NCBI GenBank assembly: GCA_964453215.1
Contig: CAYVRR010000023.1
Coordinates: 1-29,522, forward strand
Length of the DNA stretch: 29,522 nucleotides
Origin: SABI01 sp964453215
GTDB taxonomy: Bacteria > Spirochaetota > Spirochaetia > Sphaerochaetales > Sphaerochaetaceae
Direction: 5' to 3'
Shown here: positions 8,190-15,420 of the stretch, in pieces
Position numbering within the stretch: position 1 is the stretch's first letter
Layout of the letters: each line of letters begins with the position of its first letter
Notes under the pieces: generated by a model
The model's database searches: none
The model's input: only the letters and a program-made list of their open reading frames with translations
What the model was told of the DNA's origin: nothing
Translations under genes and position numbers: made by a program

Positions 8190-8779
8190 TCGTTATAAGA
8201 GACTCTTGATCGTAGTGCCCTTGATAAGGTGATTTTATCAGCATACTCAAGGTCTCCTCCTATGGGGAGCCCTGAAGCTATTCTTGTAATACGAATATCT
8301 CGCTCTTTTAATAGATGCCTTAGATACATTGCTGTAGTATCTCCCTCTTCTGTTGGGTTTGTTGCAATGATAATTTCTTTAAAAGAGCCTTCTATTATTC
8401 GTTTCATGAGTTTAGTAAAATCAAGATCATGTGGCCCTATTCCATCTAAAGGGGAGAGAGCTCCTCCAAGGACGTGGAACAATCCGTTGTACGCTCCTGA
8501 GTTTCCAATTGTTAATACATCTTGGGGTTGTTCAACAACACACATTAAAGATGTATCTCTATGTGGATCACTACACACTTCACATGGGTCACTTTCACTA
8601 AAGCTATTGCAAATAGAGCAAGGAGAGATGACTTCTTGGATTGTTTCAATTGCATGAGCGAGTTGCTTATTATATTCATTATCGCTTTGAATAAGGTAAT
8701 AGGCTAATCGAGAGGCACTTTTTTGTCCAATTCCAGGAAGTCTCGAGAGGTGTTTTATCAACAATTCAAGTGTTTTCAT
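8186..8779 (-). CDS. recR: Recombination mediator protein RecR
   Basis: 197 residues, the usual RecR length. In order: an N-terminal helix-hairpin-helix (LSRLPGIGQKSASRLAYYL, 11-29), a four-cysteine zinc finger (C54, C57, C66, C69) and a TOPRIM domain beginning at LMCVVEQPQDV (about 78) with the conserved GGALSPLDGIGP segment. RecR works with RecO and RecF to load RecA at gaps. It is the last gene of the dnaX-ybaB-recR unit, starting 9 bases after the ybaB stop. The ribosome site is weak (GAAG). Its 3' end overlaps the stop of paralogue 2 by 4 bases, convergent, and no terminator is visible. Confidence 0.97.
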   Translation of the reverse strand: MKTLELLIKHLSRLPGIGQKSASRLAYYLIQSDNEYNKQLAHAIETIQEVISPCSICNSFSESDPCEVCSDPHRDTSLMCVVEQPQDVLTIGNSGAYNGLFHVLGGALSPLDGIGPHDLDFTKLMKRIIEGSFKEIIIATNPTEEGDTTAMYLRHLLKERDIRITRIASGLPIGGDLEYADKITLSRALRSRVSYND

Positions 8780-8788
8780 TTTCTTCGT

Positions 8789-9103
8789 TTATACCTTAAA
8801 TCCAGATGGTAGATTCATATTTCCTAATAATCCTGCACCCTCTTTCTTTATAGCTTCTTGAACTTGATCTACTGCTGCATTAAAAGCTGAAGCTATAAGG
8901 ACTTCAAGTGTCTTAGGGTCTTGGGGATCTATTATATCTTTATCTATTGAGATGTTCTGCACTTCCATTTTACCATTTATGGTGACTTCTACCATGCCAC
9001 CACCACTTGTTCCAGTGCATCGTATTACTGTGAGCTTGCTTTGTAATTCTTGCTGAGCTTTTTGCATTAATTGTGCATTTTTTAATAATTCAAATGGGTT
9101 CAT
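8789..9103 (-). CDS. ybaB: YbaB/EbfC family nucleoid-associated protein
   Basis: 104 residues, typical for this small DNA-binding family. The N-terminus NPFELLKNAQLMQKAQQELQ is the amphipathic helix of YbaB, followed by GTSGGGMVEVTINGKMEVQN, the conserved beta region, and a C-terminal helix ending in the MNLPSGFKV-type tail. It sits between dnaX (12-base gap) and recR (9-base gap), the order conserved across many bacteria. AAGGA upstream of ATG gives the ribosome site. Confidence 0.95.
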   Translation of the reverse strand: MNPFELLKNAQLMQKAQQELQSKLTVIRCTGTSGGGMVEVTINGKMEVQNISIDKDIIDPQDPKTLEVLIASAFNAAVDQVQEAIKKEGAGLLGNMNLPSGFKV

Positions 9104-9115
9104 ATCTATTTTTCC

Positions 9116-10729
9116 TTACGTTGTTACTATTTCGCCACGAAACATAGAGACAATTTTTTGGATAACTTCATCGCCTTCTATTTTCGTTTGTTCTTCTTCT
9201 TTAACTTCTAATTCAAATTGCATCGTACCACTAAAACCACAGTAGTGTAGAAAGATCTCTTTTAACCGAGCTGAATGCTCTTTTGCTTGATTTACAACAT
9301 AGACAGAAGAGAACATGATGATAAGGTGTTCCCTTTTATAATCAATTCCAACTACTTGGTGTAAAAGCATCCCAACAGCATCGCGCTGCTCTGCTAATTG
9401 TTGACTCATCTCTCTAATAATTTTTAGTGTAATCTCTTTTTCTTCTCCTCTCATCTGTTTTGCAACAGGTAAAGGAGTTCTCTTTTCTTCAACTTTTACA
9501 GGGTTGTTTTCTCCTTGGAAAGTAGAGTTATCAGAAATACTTTTTTTAATAGGTTCAGCTTTTTTTAGAGTCCCTATTGATTTATTTTCTGTTAGAGATA
9601 ATTTAAGGTCTTTTAGGTGCTTCACAAGGCGTGAAGAAGAGACCATCTGTTTAAGTGTGATGAGTCTACTTACAGCAAGTTCTAATTCAAAGCGGGGGCT
9701 TAAAGAGTAACGAACATCTTTGTAGAGTTGTAGGAACATATGAAGAGCTGCTTCAAGTTGTTCTTCGTTATAGGTATCAATAACAACTTGATTGATTGAA
9801 GAAAGCTGCATTCCTAAAATTGATTCTTGTAGGATATTCCTTTTTATGAGCAATAGCACTCTTATATACGAGGTAATATCTTTAATGCATTGTTCAACTG
9901 ATACTCCGCTGGTGAGAATTTCATCTAACAAAAGCATTGCTTGTTTTGAATCTTCTTGTGCAATGTAACTCATTAATGTATTAATAGAATCAACCCCTGT
10001 GATTCCTAATTTCTGCAGGATAGAAGAGAGGGTAATATGGCCATCACTAAAACTAAGGACTTGGTCAAACAGGGTATATGCATCTCTCATCGACCCAGTT
10101 GATTCTTTAGCGATCCAAAAGAGAGCCTCATCTTCTGCTTTTACACCAATGTCATCAGCGTTTGCCTTAAGGACCTTTTTTATCGTTTCTAATGGGATAA
10201 GTTGGAAGTGAAATTGTTGGCATCTACTTCGAATAGTTGCAGGAACTTTATGTGTTTCTGTTGTTGCAAAGATAAAAAGGACATAAGAGGGGGGCTCTTC
10301 AATAGTTTTTAAGAGGGCATTAAATGCACTTGTGCTAAGCATATGAACTTCATCGATGATGTAGATTTTATAACGACTGCTTTGAGGGGGAAAGAGTACT
10401 TCATCTTTGATGATTCTTACATCATTTACAGAGGTATTACTCGCTCCATCAATTTCTATAACATCTGTTGAATTCCCTGTAGTGATCTCCTTGCAAGAGG
10501 AGCATACTCCACAAGGGTATGGGGTGGGGCCTTGTTCACAATTAAGAGCTTTAGCAAGAATTCTAGCAGAGGAGGTTTTACCAACACCACGAGGGCCACT
10601 AAATAGGTATGCGTGAGCGACTCGTCCCTGTTCAATAGAATTTTTTATGGTAGAGACAACAAAATCTTGTCCAACAAGGGTGTCAAATACTTGAGGGCGT
10701 TTTTTTGTTGCTGTTACTTCATATGCCAT
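9116..10729 (-). CDS. dnaX: DNA polymerase III subunits gamma/tau
   Basis: 537 residues. The clamp-loader AAA+ core is complete: Walker A GPRGVGKT (45-52), zinc cysteines C64, C73, C76 and C79, Walker B IIDEVHM (124-130), and the sensor SRC (168-170). The collar domain follows to about residue 370, then a Lys/Ser/Glu-rich linker and a tau-like C-terminal region. It loads the sliding clamp and bridges the replicative polymerase. GGGAG upstream supports ATG at 10729. A slippery tract at 9560-9566 in frame (CTA AAA AAA GCT) would on -1 slippage give one Ser and then TGA, hence a 390-391-residue gamma-like form; see the separate entry. The gene lies directly after the SRP RNA and starts the dnaX-ybaB-recR unit. 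Confidence 0.97.
   Translation of the reverse strand: MAYEVTATKKRPQVFDTLVGQDFVVSTIKNSIEQGRVAHAYLFSGPRGVGKTSSARILAKALNCEQGPTPYPCGVCSSCKEITTGNSTDVIEIDGASNTSVNDVRIIKDEVLFPPQSSRYKIYIIDEVHMLSTSAFNALLKTIEEPPSYVLFIFATTETHKVPATIRSRCQQFHFQLIPLETIKKVLKANADDIGVKAEDEALFWIAKESTGSMRDAYTLFDQVLSFSDGHITLSSILQKLGITGVDSINTLMSYIAQEDSKQAMLLLDEILTSGVSVEQCIKDITSYIRVLLLIKRNILQESILGMQLSSINQVVIDTYNEEQLEAALHMFLQLYKDVRYSLSPRFELELAVSRLITLKQMVSSSRLVKHLKDLKLSLTENKSIGTLKKAEPIKKSISDNSTFQGENNPVKVEEKRTPLPVAKQMRGEEKEITLKIIREMSQQLAEQRDAVGMLLHQVVGIDYKREHLIIMFSSVYVVNQAKEHSARLKEIFLHYCGFSGTMQFELEVKEEEQTKIEGDEVIQKIVSMFRGEIVTT
9555..9575 (-). promoter_or_regulatory. Candidate programmed -1 frameshift site in dnaX
   Basis: On the coding strand the in-frame reading is CTA AAA AAA GCT GAA, with seven A residues at 9560-9566. 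Slipping back one base gives AAA AAA AGC TGA, so translation would stop one codon after residue 390. E. coli dnaX uses the same logic (A AAA AAG, one codon, then stop). An AGGG string lies 4-5 bases upstream of the tract, nearer than the E. coli stimulator. No clear downstream hairpin is seen. Transcriptional slippage adding one A would give the same product. Confidence 0.55.
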
Positions 10730-10791
10730 TATTGTTTTTCTCCCTAGGATCTATGCATAGTATCATACACTCTTCACGGAGAAAAGAAAAA

Positions 10792-10914
10792 CCCCCTTGG
10801 GCGAGATACATAACCTGCATCTCATTATTTGTTCACTTGCCGCTGCTACCTTCCGGTCCTGACGGGGTTGGGTGAAAAACAATAGCACAGAATCTATCAT
10901 CGGCACCAAGGGGG
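10792..10914 (-). ncRNA. ffs: Signal recognition particle RNA (small bacterial type)
   Basis: The minus strand contains the conserved domain IV core GTCAGGACCGGAAGGTAGCA, which forms the apical loop bound by Ffh. The ends pair perfectly, CCCCCTTGG at 10906-10914 with CCAAGGGGG at 10792-10800, giving an RNA of about 123 bases. Its 5' end is only 4 bases from the 3' end of tRNA-Ser(GGA), so processing from a common precursor is likely. It directly precedes dnaX, a known arrangement in other bacteria. Confidence 0.93.
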
Positions 10915-10918
10915 AAAA

Positions 10919-11006
10919 CGGAGAGAGAGGGATTCGAACCCTCGGAGCCCGGTTAGAGCTCGCACCCCTTCCAAGGGTGTACCTTCGACCACTCGGACAT
11001 CTCTCC
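10919..11006 (-). tRNA. tRNA-Ser(GGA)
   Basis: A class II tRNA with acceptor stem GGAGAGA/TCTCTCC, T loop TTCGAAT, a long variable arm and anticodon loop TTGGAAG, anticodon GGA. The discriminator is G, as expected for serine. CCA is not encoded. Confidence 0.95.
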
Positions 11007-11029
11007 AAAGATGTATATTTTTGAAAGAG

Positions 11030-11117
11030 CGGAGAGAGAGGGATTCGAACCCTCGGTACCACAAAGTGATACAACGGATTTCGAATCCGCCTCCTTCGAC
11101 CTCTCGGACATCTCTCC
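11030..11117 (-). tRNA. tRNA-Ser(CGA)
   Basis: Class II tRNA with the same acceptor stem as its neighbour, stem GCGGA/TCCGT and loop TTCGAAA, anticodon CGA. The long variable arm and discriminator G fit serine. CCA is not encoded. Confidence 0.94.
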
Positions 11118-11136
11118 AGGCGTATAACGCTGATAA

Positions 11137-11210
11137 TGTAGCCAAGAGGATTCGAACCTCCGACCTCCAGATCCGCAATCTGATGCTCTATCCAGCTGAG
11201 CTATGGCTAC
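11137..11210 (-). tRNA. tRNA-Arg(GCG)
   Basis: Class I tRNA, 74 bases with discriminator A. Acceptor stem GTAGCCA/TGGCTAC, D loop with GGATAG (A20, an arginine identity base), anticodon stem TCAGA/TCTGG and loop TTGCGGA, so the anticodon is GCG. Most bacteria read CGU/CGC with ACG (inosine) instead, so this is unusual. It is the only non-serine tRNA in the array. CCA is not encoded. Confidence 0.9.
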
Positions 11211-11246
11211 AAAATACACATTCTATTTTCAAAAAAACAAAAAAAA

Positions 11247-11333
<87 letters not shown>

Positions 11334-11378
11334 AAGGAAAAAATCTTAACTTACAAAAACAAAAAATCAAAAAAAATT

Positions 11379-11463
11379 CGGAGAGAGAGGGATTCGAACC
11401 CCCGGAAACTTACGCCTCAACGGTTTTCAAGACCGCCTCCTTCGACCGCTCGGACATCTCTCC
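11379..11463 (-). tRNA. tRNA-Ser(TGA)
   Basis: Class II tRNA with acceptor stem GGAGAGA/TCTCTCC, stem GCGGT/ACCGT and loop CTTGAAA, anticodon TGA. The T stem has one G-U pair. It is the first tRNA after the promoter at 11478-11507. No encoded CCA. Confidence 0.95.
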
Positions 11464-11477
11464 AATTCAGAGTTCCA

Positions 11478-11507
11478 ACTATAGTGAAAATAGCTACTCT
11501 TTGTCAA
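11478..11507 (-). promoter_or_regulatory. Putative promoter of the tRNA-SRP RNA-dnaX unit
   Basis: On the minus strand TTGACA (11502-11507), an 18-base spacer and TATAGT (11478-11483), then about 14 bases to the 5' end of tRNA-Ser(TGA). The strength and place suit a stable-RNA promoter. No other convincing promoter was seen inside the array. Confidence 0.6.
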
Positions 11508-11678
11508 GTAAATGGGCGATACTAGATGGTTTGAACCCCATTTTTTATCCAAATAAGAGTATCTTACCATGAAGGAGCTCACAGTTGTATCATTTTATAC
11601 TGTAAAGAACTTTATCTTATTATAAGGTGCCCTTGACAGGATGTGCCAAGGTCATGATGATAGTGAGGTGGAGAAGAT

Positions 11679-12956
11679 ATGGCTAAACCGAAAATGCAAA
11701 AGTTACGAGCTTTCAAAATGGCTCAACAAGCTATTGAGCGAGCAAAAGAAATAATTGACCTTTTTGGTCCTCGTCTGACTGGAAACGAATCTACAAAGAG
11801 AGCAGCAGAGCATCTTTATGATGCCTTTGAGCCATATTGTGATAGTGTCCATAAAGAAAAATTTGACCTGCATCCAGAGGCATTTCTCGCATGGATTAAA
11901 ATCATGGTAATACTGTATCCTATTGGTTTATTATTGATGTTTCTCTCTCAACCTATTTTTGCTCTATTACTCCTTTCAGTTGGTATAGTTGTAATGGTGA
12001 GGGAGTTTTTATTTTATCATGAGATGATAGATCGCTTCTTTCCTAAAAAGGAGGGGCATAATATCTACGGAGTAATTGAGCCACAAGGAGAAGTAGAGCA
12101 AACTGTTGTCTACAGTGGGCACCATGATAGTGCTAAAGTCTTTACCTTCTTTACTGACAGCCAACACTCGTACGTGATTAAGGTGCTCATCGCGTTAGGG
12201 AGTTATCTTGCACTCACACTTCTCTCTTTTATTGATGTTGTGAGGCAATTAATTGAAAGAACCCTCTTTGCCATTACATTCCCTTCAATAGGAATTCTCA
12301 TTCCCCTTATCCTTCTCACCGGGGCAACATACTTTGTCTACAAATTGTGGTTCTTTACGAGTGATGAAGTTTCACCAGGAGCTGGAGATAATCTCATAGC
12401 TTCAACCATTGGCTTAGAATTAGCTTCCTATTTCCATAATCAAAAGATGGATGGGAATCCCCTTAAACAAACACGCATTATCTTTGCAAGTTTTGATGGA
12501 GAAGAAGCGGGTCTTAGGGGGAGTAAGAATTTTTTCCAAACACATAAAGAGAATTCAATATTAACAAAGGATACCTACAATTTTAATGTAGATTGCCTGT
12601 TTGATCATGAACATATTAACTTTCTCACAACCGATATTAATGGAAGTGTTGCTTTATCTCAAAAAATGGCAACTGAGTGTGTGGAAATCGCCCTTTCAAT
12701 GGGATATGAAACAAGAAGTAAGAAAATTGCCTTTTTAACAGGGGGCACTGATGCTGCTGAAGCTGCAAAGGCTGGCTTTGAAGCAACCACACTTCTTGCA
12801 ATGCCGTGGGCTACAGACGGCCCAAGTAGCGTGTATCACACACCTCAGGATACAATTGAGGCAATAGATGAAAAGGCTGTTGAGCAAACCATTTCTATTG
12901 CTATTAAGTTTATTGAACACCTCGATAAAAAAGAAGTTTCTATAGAGAACTCCTAA
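11679..12956 (+). CDS. Membrane-embedded M28-family zinc peptidase
   Basis: 425 residues. The M28 metal-binding set is present: H148-x-D150 in SGHHDSA, D237 in GAGDNL, E275-E276 in FDGEEAGLRGS, the Asp of NFNVDCLFD and the His of VYHTPQDT near the C-terminus. Two hydrophobic hairpins interrupt the catalytic domain, about residues 69-115 and 165-230, each long enough for two membrane passes, so this is an integral membrane aminopeptidase-like protein rather than a secreted one; there is no N-terminal signal peptide. Substrate unknown. The ribosome site GAGGTGGAGA supports ATG at 11679. An imperfect hairpin CCTTGACA-5-TGCCAAGG lies just upstream (11632-11652). The stop overlaps that of the convergent yigZ by 4 bases. 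Confidence 0.85.
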   Translation: MAKPKMQKLRAFKMAQQAIERAKEIIDLFGPRLTGNESTKRAAEHLYDAFEPYCDSVHKEKFDLHPEAFLAWIKIMVILYPIGLLLMFLSQPIFALLLLSVGIVVMVREFLFYHEMIDRFFPKKEGHNIYGVIEPQGEVEQTVVYSGHHDSAKVFTFFTDSQHSYVIKVLIALGSYLALTLLSFIDVVRQLIERTLFAITFPSIGILIPLILLTGATYFVYKLWFFTSDEVSPGAGDNLIASTIGLELASYFHNQKMDGNPLKQTRIIFASFDGEEAGLRGSKNFFQTHKENSILTKDTYNFNVDCLFDHEHINFLTTDINGSVALSQKMATECVEIALSMGYETRSKKIAFLTGGTDAAEAAKAGFEATTLLAMPWATDGPSSVYHTPQDTIEAIDEKAVEQTISIAIKFIEHLDKKEVSIENS

Positions 12957-13573
12957 CCATTTGTGTAGGTAACAAAGGTTATATTCCCTTGAGTGAGCTG
13001 TATGAGTTCTTGTTGTATCTCATCTGTATAGATTGATTCATGTGTGAAGCGTATTGTAATTTCTGTAAGGAAGTCAGTTTCAATTCCTTTTTGATAGGGA
13101 GTAAGATACTTTAGTACTTTATCATATGAGTGGTAGGAAATTGTAAATTCTATGGTGCTTGTTTCAATTAATTCATCACTTTTTATTGATTGAGTCACCT
13201 TTTGTGCAGCTTCTGTATACGCTTTTACCAATCCTCCTGTTCCAAGGAGAGTTCCTCCAAAATAGCGAATTACACACACGAGGATGTTCGTAAGGTTACT
13301 TCCCTTTACTACTTCAAATACAGGTCTCCCTGCTGTATTTTTAGGCTCTTTGTCATCTGAGTAACTTACCATATCACCACTTTTACCAACTATAGCTGCA
13401 TGGACCACATGGTTCGCTCCACTGTGTTCTTTTCGTAAGGTTGAAATAATCCCTTTCACTTCATCGAGGGAGTCTATGTACTGACCAATTCCAATAAATC
13501 GGGATTTTTTTACTTCTGTTTCTGCTATATAGGTCTCTAATGGATATCTCATAGGTACAAATGAGTGTAACAC
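12953..13573 (-). CDS. yigZ: YigZ/IMPACT family protein
   Basis: 206 residues, family-typical. The IMPACT N-terminal domain is seen in KKSRFIG (22-28), GANHVVHAAIVG and YSDDKEPKNTAGRPVFEV, then VIRYFGGTLLGTGGLVKAYTEAA, the most conserved stretch; the C-terminal third is the smaller ferredoxin-like domain. The role in bacteria is not established; the eukaryotic relative IMPACT regulates the GCN2 kinase. Start is uncertain: GTG at 13573 has only AAAGAGA before it, while ATG at 13552 has no ribosome site. That AAAGAGA lies inside the 3' arm of a long hairpin (13575-13609), which could reduce translation. It lies downstream of deoD on the same strand. Confidence 0.88.
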   Translation of the reverse strand: MLHSFVPMRYPLETYIAETEVKKSRFIGIGQYIDSLDEVKGIISTLRKEHSGANHVVHAAIVGKSGDMVSYSDDKEPKNTAGRPVFEVVKGSNLTNILVCVIRYFGGTLLGTGGLVKAYTEAAQKVTQSIKSDELIETSTIEFTISYHSYDKVLKYLTPYQKGIETDFLTEITIRFTHESIYTDEIQQELIQLTQGNITFVTYTNG

Positions 13574-13574
13574 A

Positions 13575-13609
13575 TCTCTTTCTTTCTCTGTAGTAGAGAA
13601 AGAAGGAGA
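13575..13609 (-). other. Long hairpin overlapping the yigZ ribosome site
   Basis: Two 14-base arms, TCTCTTTCTTTCTC and GAGAAAGAAGGAGA on the plus strand, pair over their full length with one G-U pair around a 7-base loop. On the minus strand the second arm contains the only Shine-Dalgarno-like bases before the GTG start of yigZ. No T-run follows on that strand, so it is not a standard terminator for deoD. On plus it is followed by T-rich sequence but no plus gene enters it. Confidence 0.55.
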
Positions 13610-13654
13610 TTGTTATTTTGTCTTATCACATTAACATAATTAATCTATGTAGAT

Positions 13655-14371
13655 TTAGCTTATGGCAACTTCTAAGCCAATAGTTATCATATCGGTAAGA
13701 GATTGTTCTCTCATTTGAGAGCTCATAGCTTCATCAGTAAATGGTAAATCACTCACTGTGAGTAAACACATCGCATCTACGTGAGCAATTTGAGCATTCA
13801 AAAAGAGGGAAGCTGCTTCCATCTCTACAGCTAGGAGGCCAACATCCTTCCACGGAAGAAGGCTCTTTACTCCATGGAGTGTATAGAAGAGGTCACTTGA
13901 AAGAATGGGCCCCATATGGAGAGTTTTATCCATTTTTTTCGCTATTTCATATGTTTTTTGTAAAAGAGTAAAAGAAGAAGAGGGGGCCGGGTATCCAGGA
14001 AGTTCTAATTGAGCTTTATAATCTGTATCGTAGGATGCAGATGTTGCTCCAATAAGATCTCCTAAATGAATAGTATCTTGTAGGGCTCCAGCTGAACCAA
14101 TTCGAATCAATCGTTTCACCCCATAAGCATGAATAAGTTCATATGAGTAGATTCCCATAGAAGGACCACCCATACCGGTGCCTTGTACAGAAATCTTTTC
14201 TCCTTTATACATCCCCGTATAGCCAAGAATTCCCCTTACCTGTGTATATTGATGCACATCAGTTAAATAATTCTCTGCAATGAATTTTGCACGTAAGGGA
14301 TCGCCTGGTAGTAATATAGTTTGGGCAATCTCCCCCTTTTTTGCACTTATGTGAACAGTTGGTGTTTTCAT
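13655..14371 (-). CDS. deoD: Purine nucleoside phosphorylase, DeoD type (copy 1)
   Basis: 238 residues, the usual hexameric DeoD length. It shows LLPGDPLRAKFIAENYL (21-37), VRGILGYTGMYKG, GTGMGGPSMGIYSYEL, RIGSAGAL with the phosphate-site Ser, VEMEAASLF for ribose binding, and LTVSDLPFTDE with the catalytic Asp, followed by MREQ with its partner Arg. It splits purine (deoxy)nucleosides with phosphate to base plus (deoxy)ribose-1-phosphate in the cytoplasm. The AAAGGAG upstream supports the start ATG at 14371. It is divergent from the nucleoside hydrolase gene. yigZ follows after 81 bases. Confidence 0.95.
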   Translation of the reverse strand: MKTPTVHISAKKGEIAQTILLPGDPLRAKFIAENYLTDVHQYTQVRGILGYTGMYKGEKISVQGTGMGGPSMGIYSYELIHAYGVKRLIRIGSAGALQDTIHLGDLIGATSASYDTDYKAQLELPGYPAPSSSFTLLQKTYEIAKKMDKTLHMGPILSSDLFYTLHGVKSLLPWKDVGLLAVEMEAASLFLNAQIAHVDAMCLLTVSDLPFTDEAMSSQMREQSLTDMITIGLEVAIS

Positions 14372-14442
14372 ATCATGAGCTCCTTTTCATCATCATACTA
14401 TAGATAATACCCTCAATATGCAATTTGATTTTAAGTTGTTTA

Positions 14443-14471
14443 TTGAGTTAAAACTGTGGCATACTTATAGA
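14443..14471 (+). promoter_or_regulatory. Putative promoter of the nucleoside hydrolase gene
   Basis: TTGAGT (14443-14448), a 17-base spacer and TATAGA (14466-14471). Each box matches four or five of six consensus bases. It lies in the 114-base divergent space shared with deoD. Confidence 0.35.
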
Positions 14472-14485
14472 GATAAAAGAGAAGA

Positions 14486-15418
14486 ATGGAGATGAGTGTA
14501 ATGAGTGAAAAAATTATCCTTGATGTTGATACTGGCCATGATGATATGGTAGCGATTGTGATGGCTTCTGGTTTAAAAGAGATAGAAGTGATGGGTATTG
14601 TAGCAGTTGCAGGAAACCAGATACTAGAGAAGACCCTATTAAATACACTTAAAGTATGTGATTTAATTGGCCAACAAGCTCCTGTCTATAAAGGGATGGA
14701 TAGGCCAATATTGAGAGAGCGAGTTGCAGCTGGAGATATCCATGGAGAGAGTGGGTTAGATGGTCCAGTCTTTCCCCCTTTAAAGAAGATGGTGGAAAAA
14801 ACTGGTGGTGTTGAATTTATTATTGCTACTGTATTAGCTCATCCTCATGAAATTACATTAGTCCCAACAGGACCTTTAACAAATATTGCAATGGCTTTCT
14901 TACTTGAACCAAGACTTCCAAAGCTTGTAAAAAATGTGGTGTGTATGGGGGGCTCATTAGGGAAAGGGAATAGAACCCCTTATGCTGAGTTTAATTTCTA
15001 TGCTGACCCAGAAGCTGCCTCTATTGTACTCACAAGTGGCGCACCACTTGTGATGATGCCCTTAGATGTTACCTTACAGGTATTGTTAGATGAAGAGAAG
15101 AAAAACCATTATGAGCAACTCTCTTCTCTCACAGCGAATATGTTTAATGATTCGATGAGTCATTATATACATGCGTGTCGCCGTCATGGAAGTGAATTCC
15201 CTGCTATGCACGACCCTTGTTGTATAGCATATGTGGTAGATCCGTCAATTTTTGAAGTAGAGAAGCATTCAATCAGAGTTGAACTTGTTGATAAAGAGAA
15301 ATATGGGAAAACAACATCTATTCCTGTAATAGAAGAAAAGAGTGTGCTTGTTGGAATGAAAGCAGATACCTCTAAATTCTGGCCATTATTAGATAGAGCA
15401 TTTGCTAACCTACCATAA
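14486..15418 (+). CDS. Inosine-uridine preferring nucleoside hydrolase family protein
   Basis: Up to 310 residues. The calcium-binding N-terminal motif reads DVDTGHDD (family DTDPGxDD), then VAVAGNQ, VPTGPLTNIA, CMGGSLGKGNRTPYAEFNFY (the ligand-binding Asn region), ADPEAA and the C-terminal MHDPCCIAYVVDP with the catalytic-site His-Asp. It hydrolyses the N-glycosidic bond of nucleosides to base and ribose in the cytoplasm; specificity is not readable. Start: ATG 14486, 14492 and 14501 are all in frame; 14501 is favoured because GGAG lies 9 bases before it, which gives MSEKIILDVDTGHDD. It is convergent with the nitroreductase gene, 2 bases apart. Confidence 0.93.
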   Translation: MEMSVMSEKIILDVDTGHDDMVAIVMASGLKEIEVMGIVAVAGNQILEKTLLNTLKVCDLIGQQAPVYKGMDRPILRERVAAGDIHGESGLDGPVFPPLKKMVEKTGGVEFIIATVLAHPHEITLVPTGPLTNIAMAFLLEPRLPKLVKNVVCMGGSLGKGNRTPYAEFNFYADPEAASIVLTSGAPLVMMPLDVTLQVLLDEEKKNHYEQLSSLTANMFNDSMSHYIHACRRHGSEFPAMHDPCCIAYVVDPSIFEVEKHSIRVELVDKEKYGKTTSIPVIEEKSVLVGMKADTSKFWPLLDRAFANLP

Positions 15419-15420
15419 CA

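Noticed and set aside
10763..11219. Minus-strand open frames across the tRNA and SRP RNA genes
   Set aside because: They read through the stable RNA genes themselves and have no ribosome sites.
11633..11661. TTGACA-17-GATGAT as promoter of the M28 gene
   Set aside because: The start would fall inside the ribosome-binding region, leaving no room for a normal leader.
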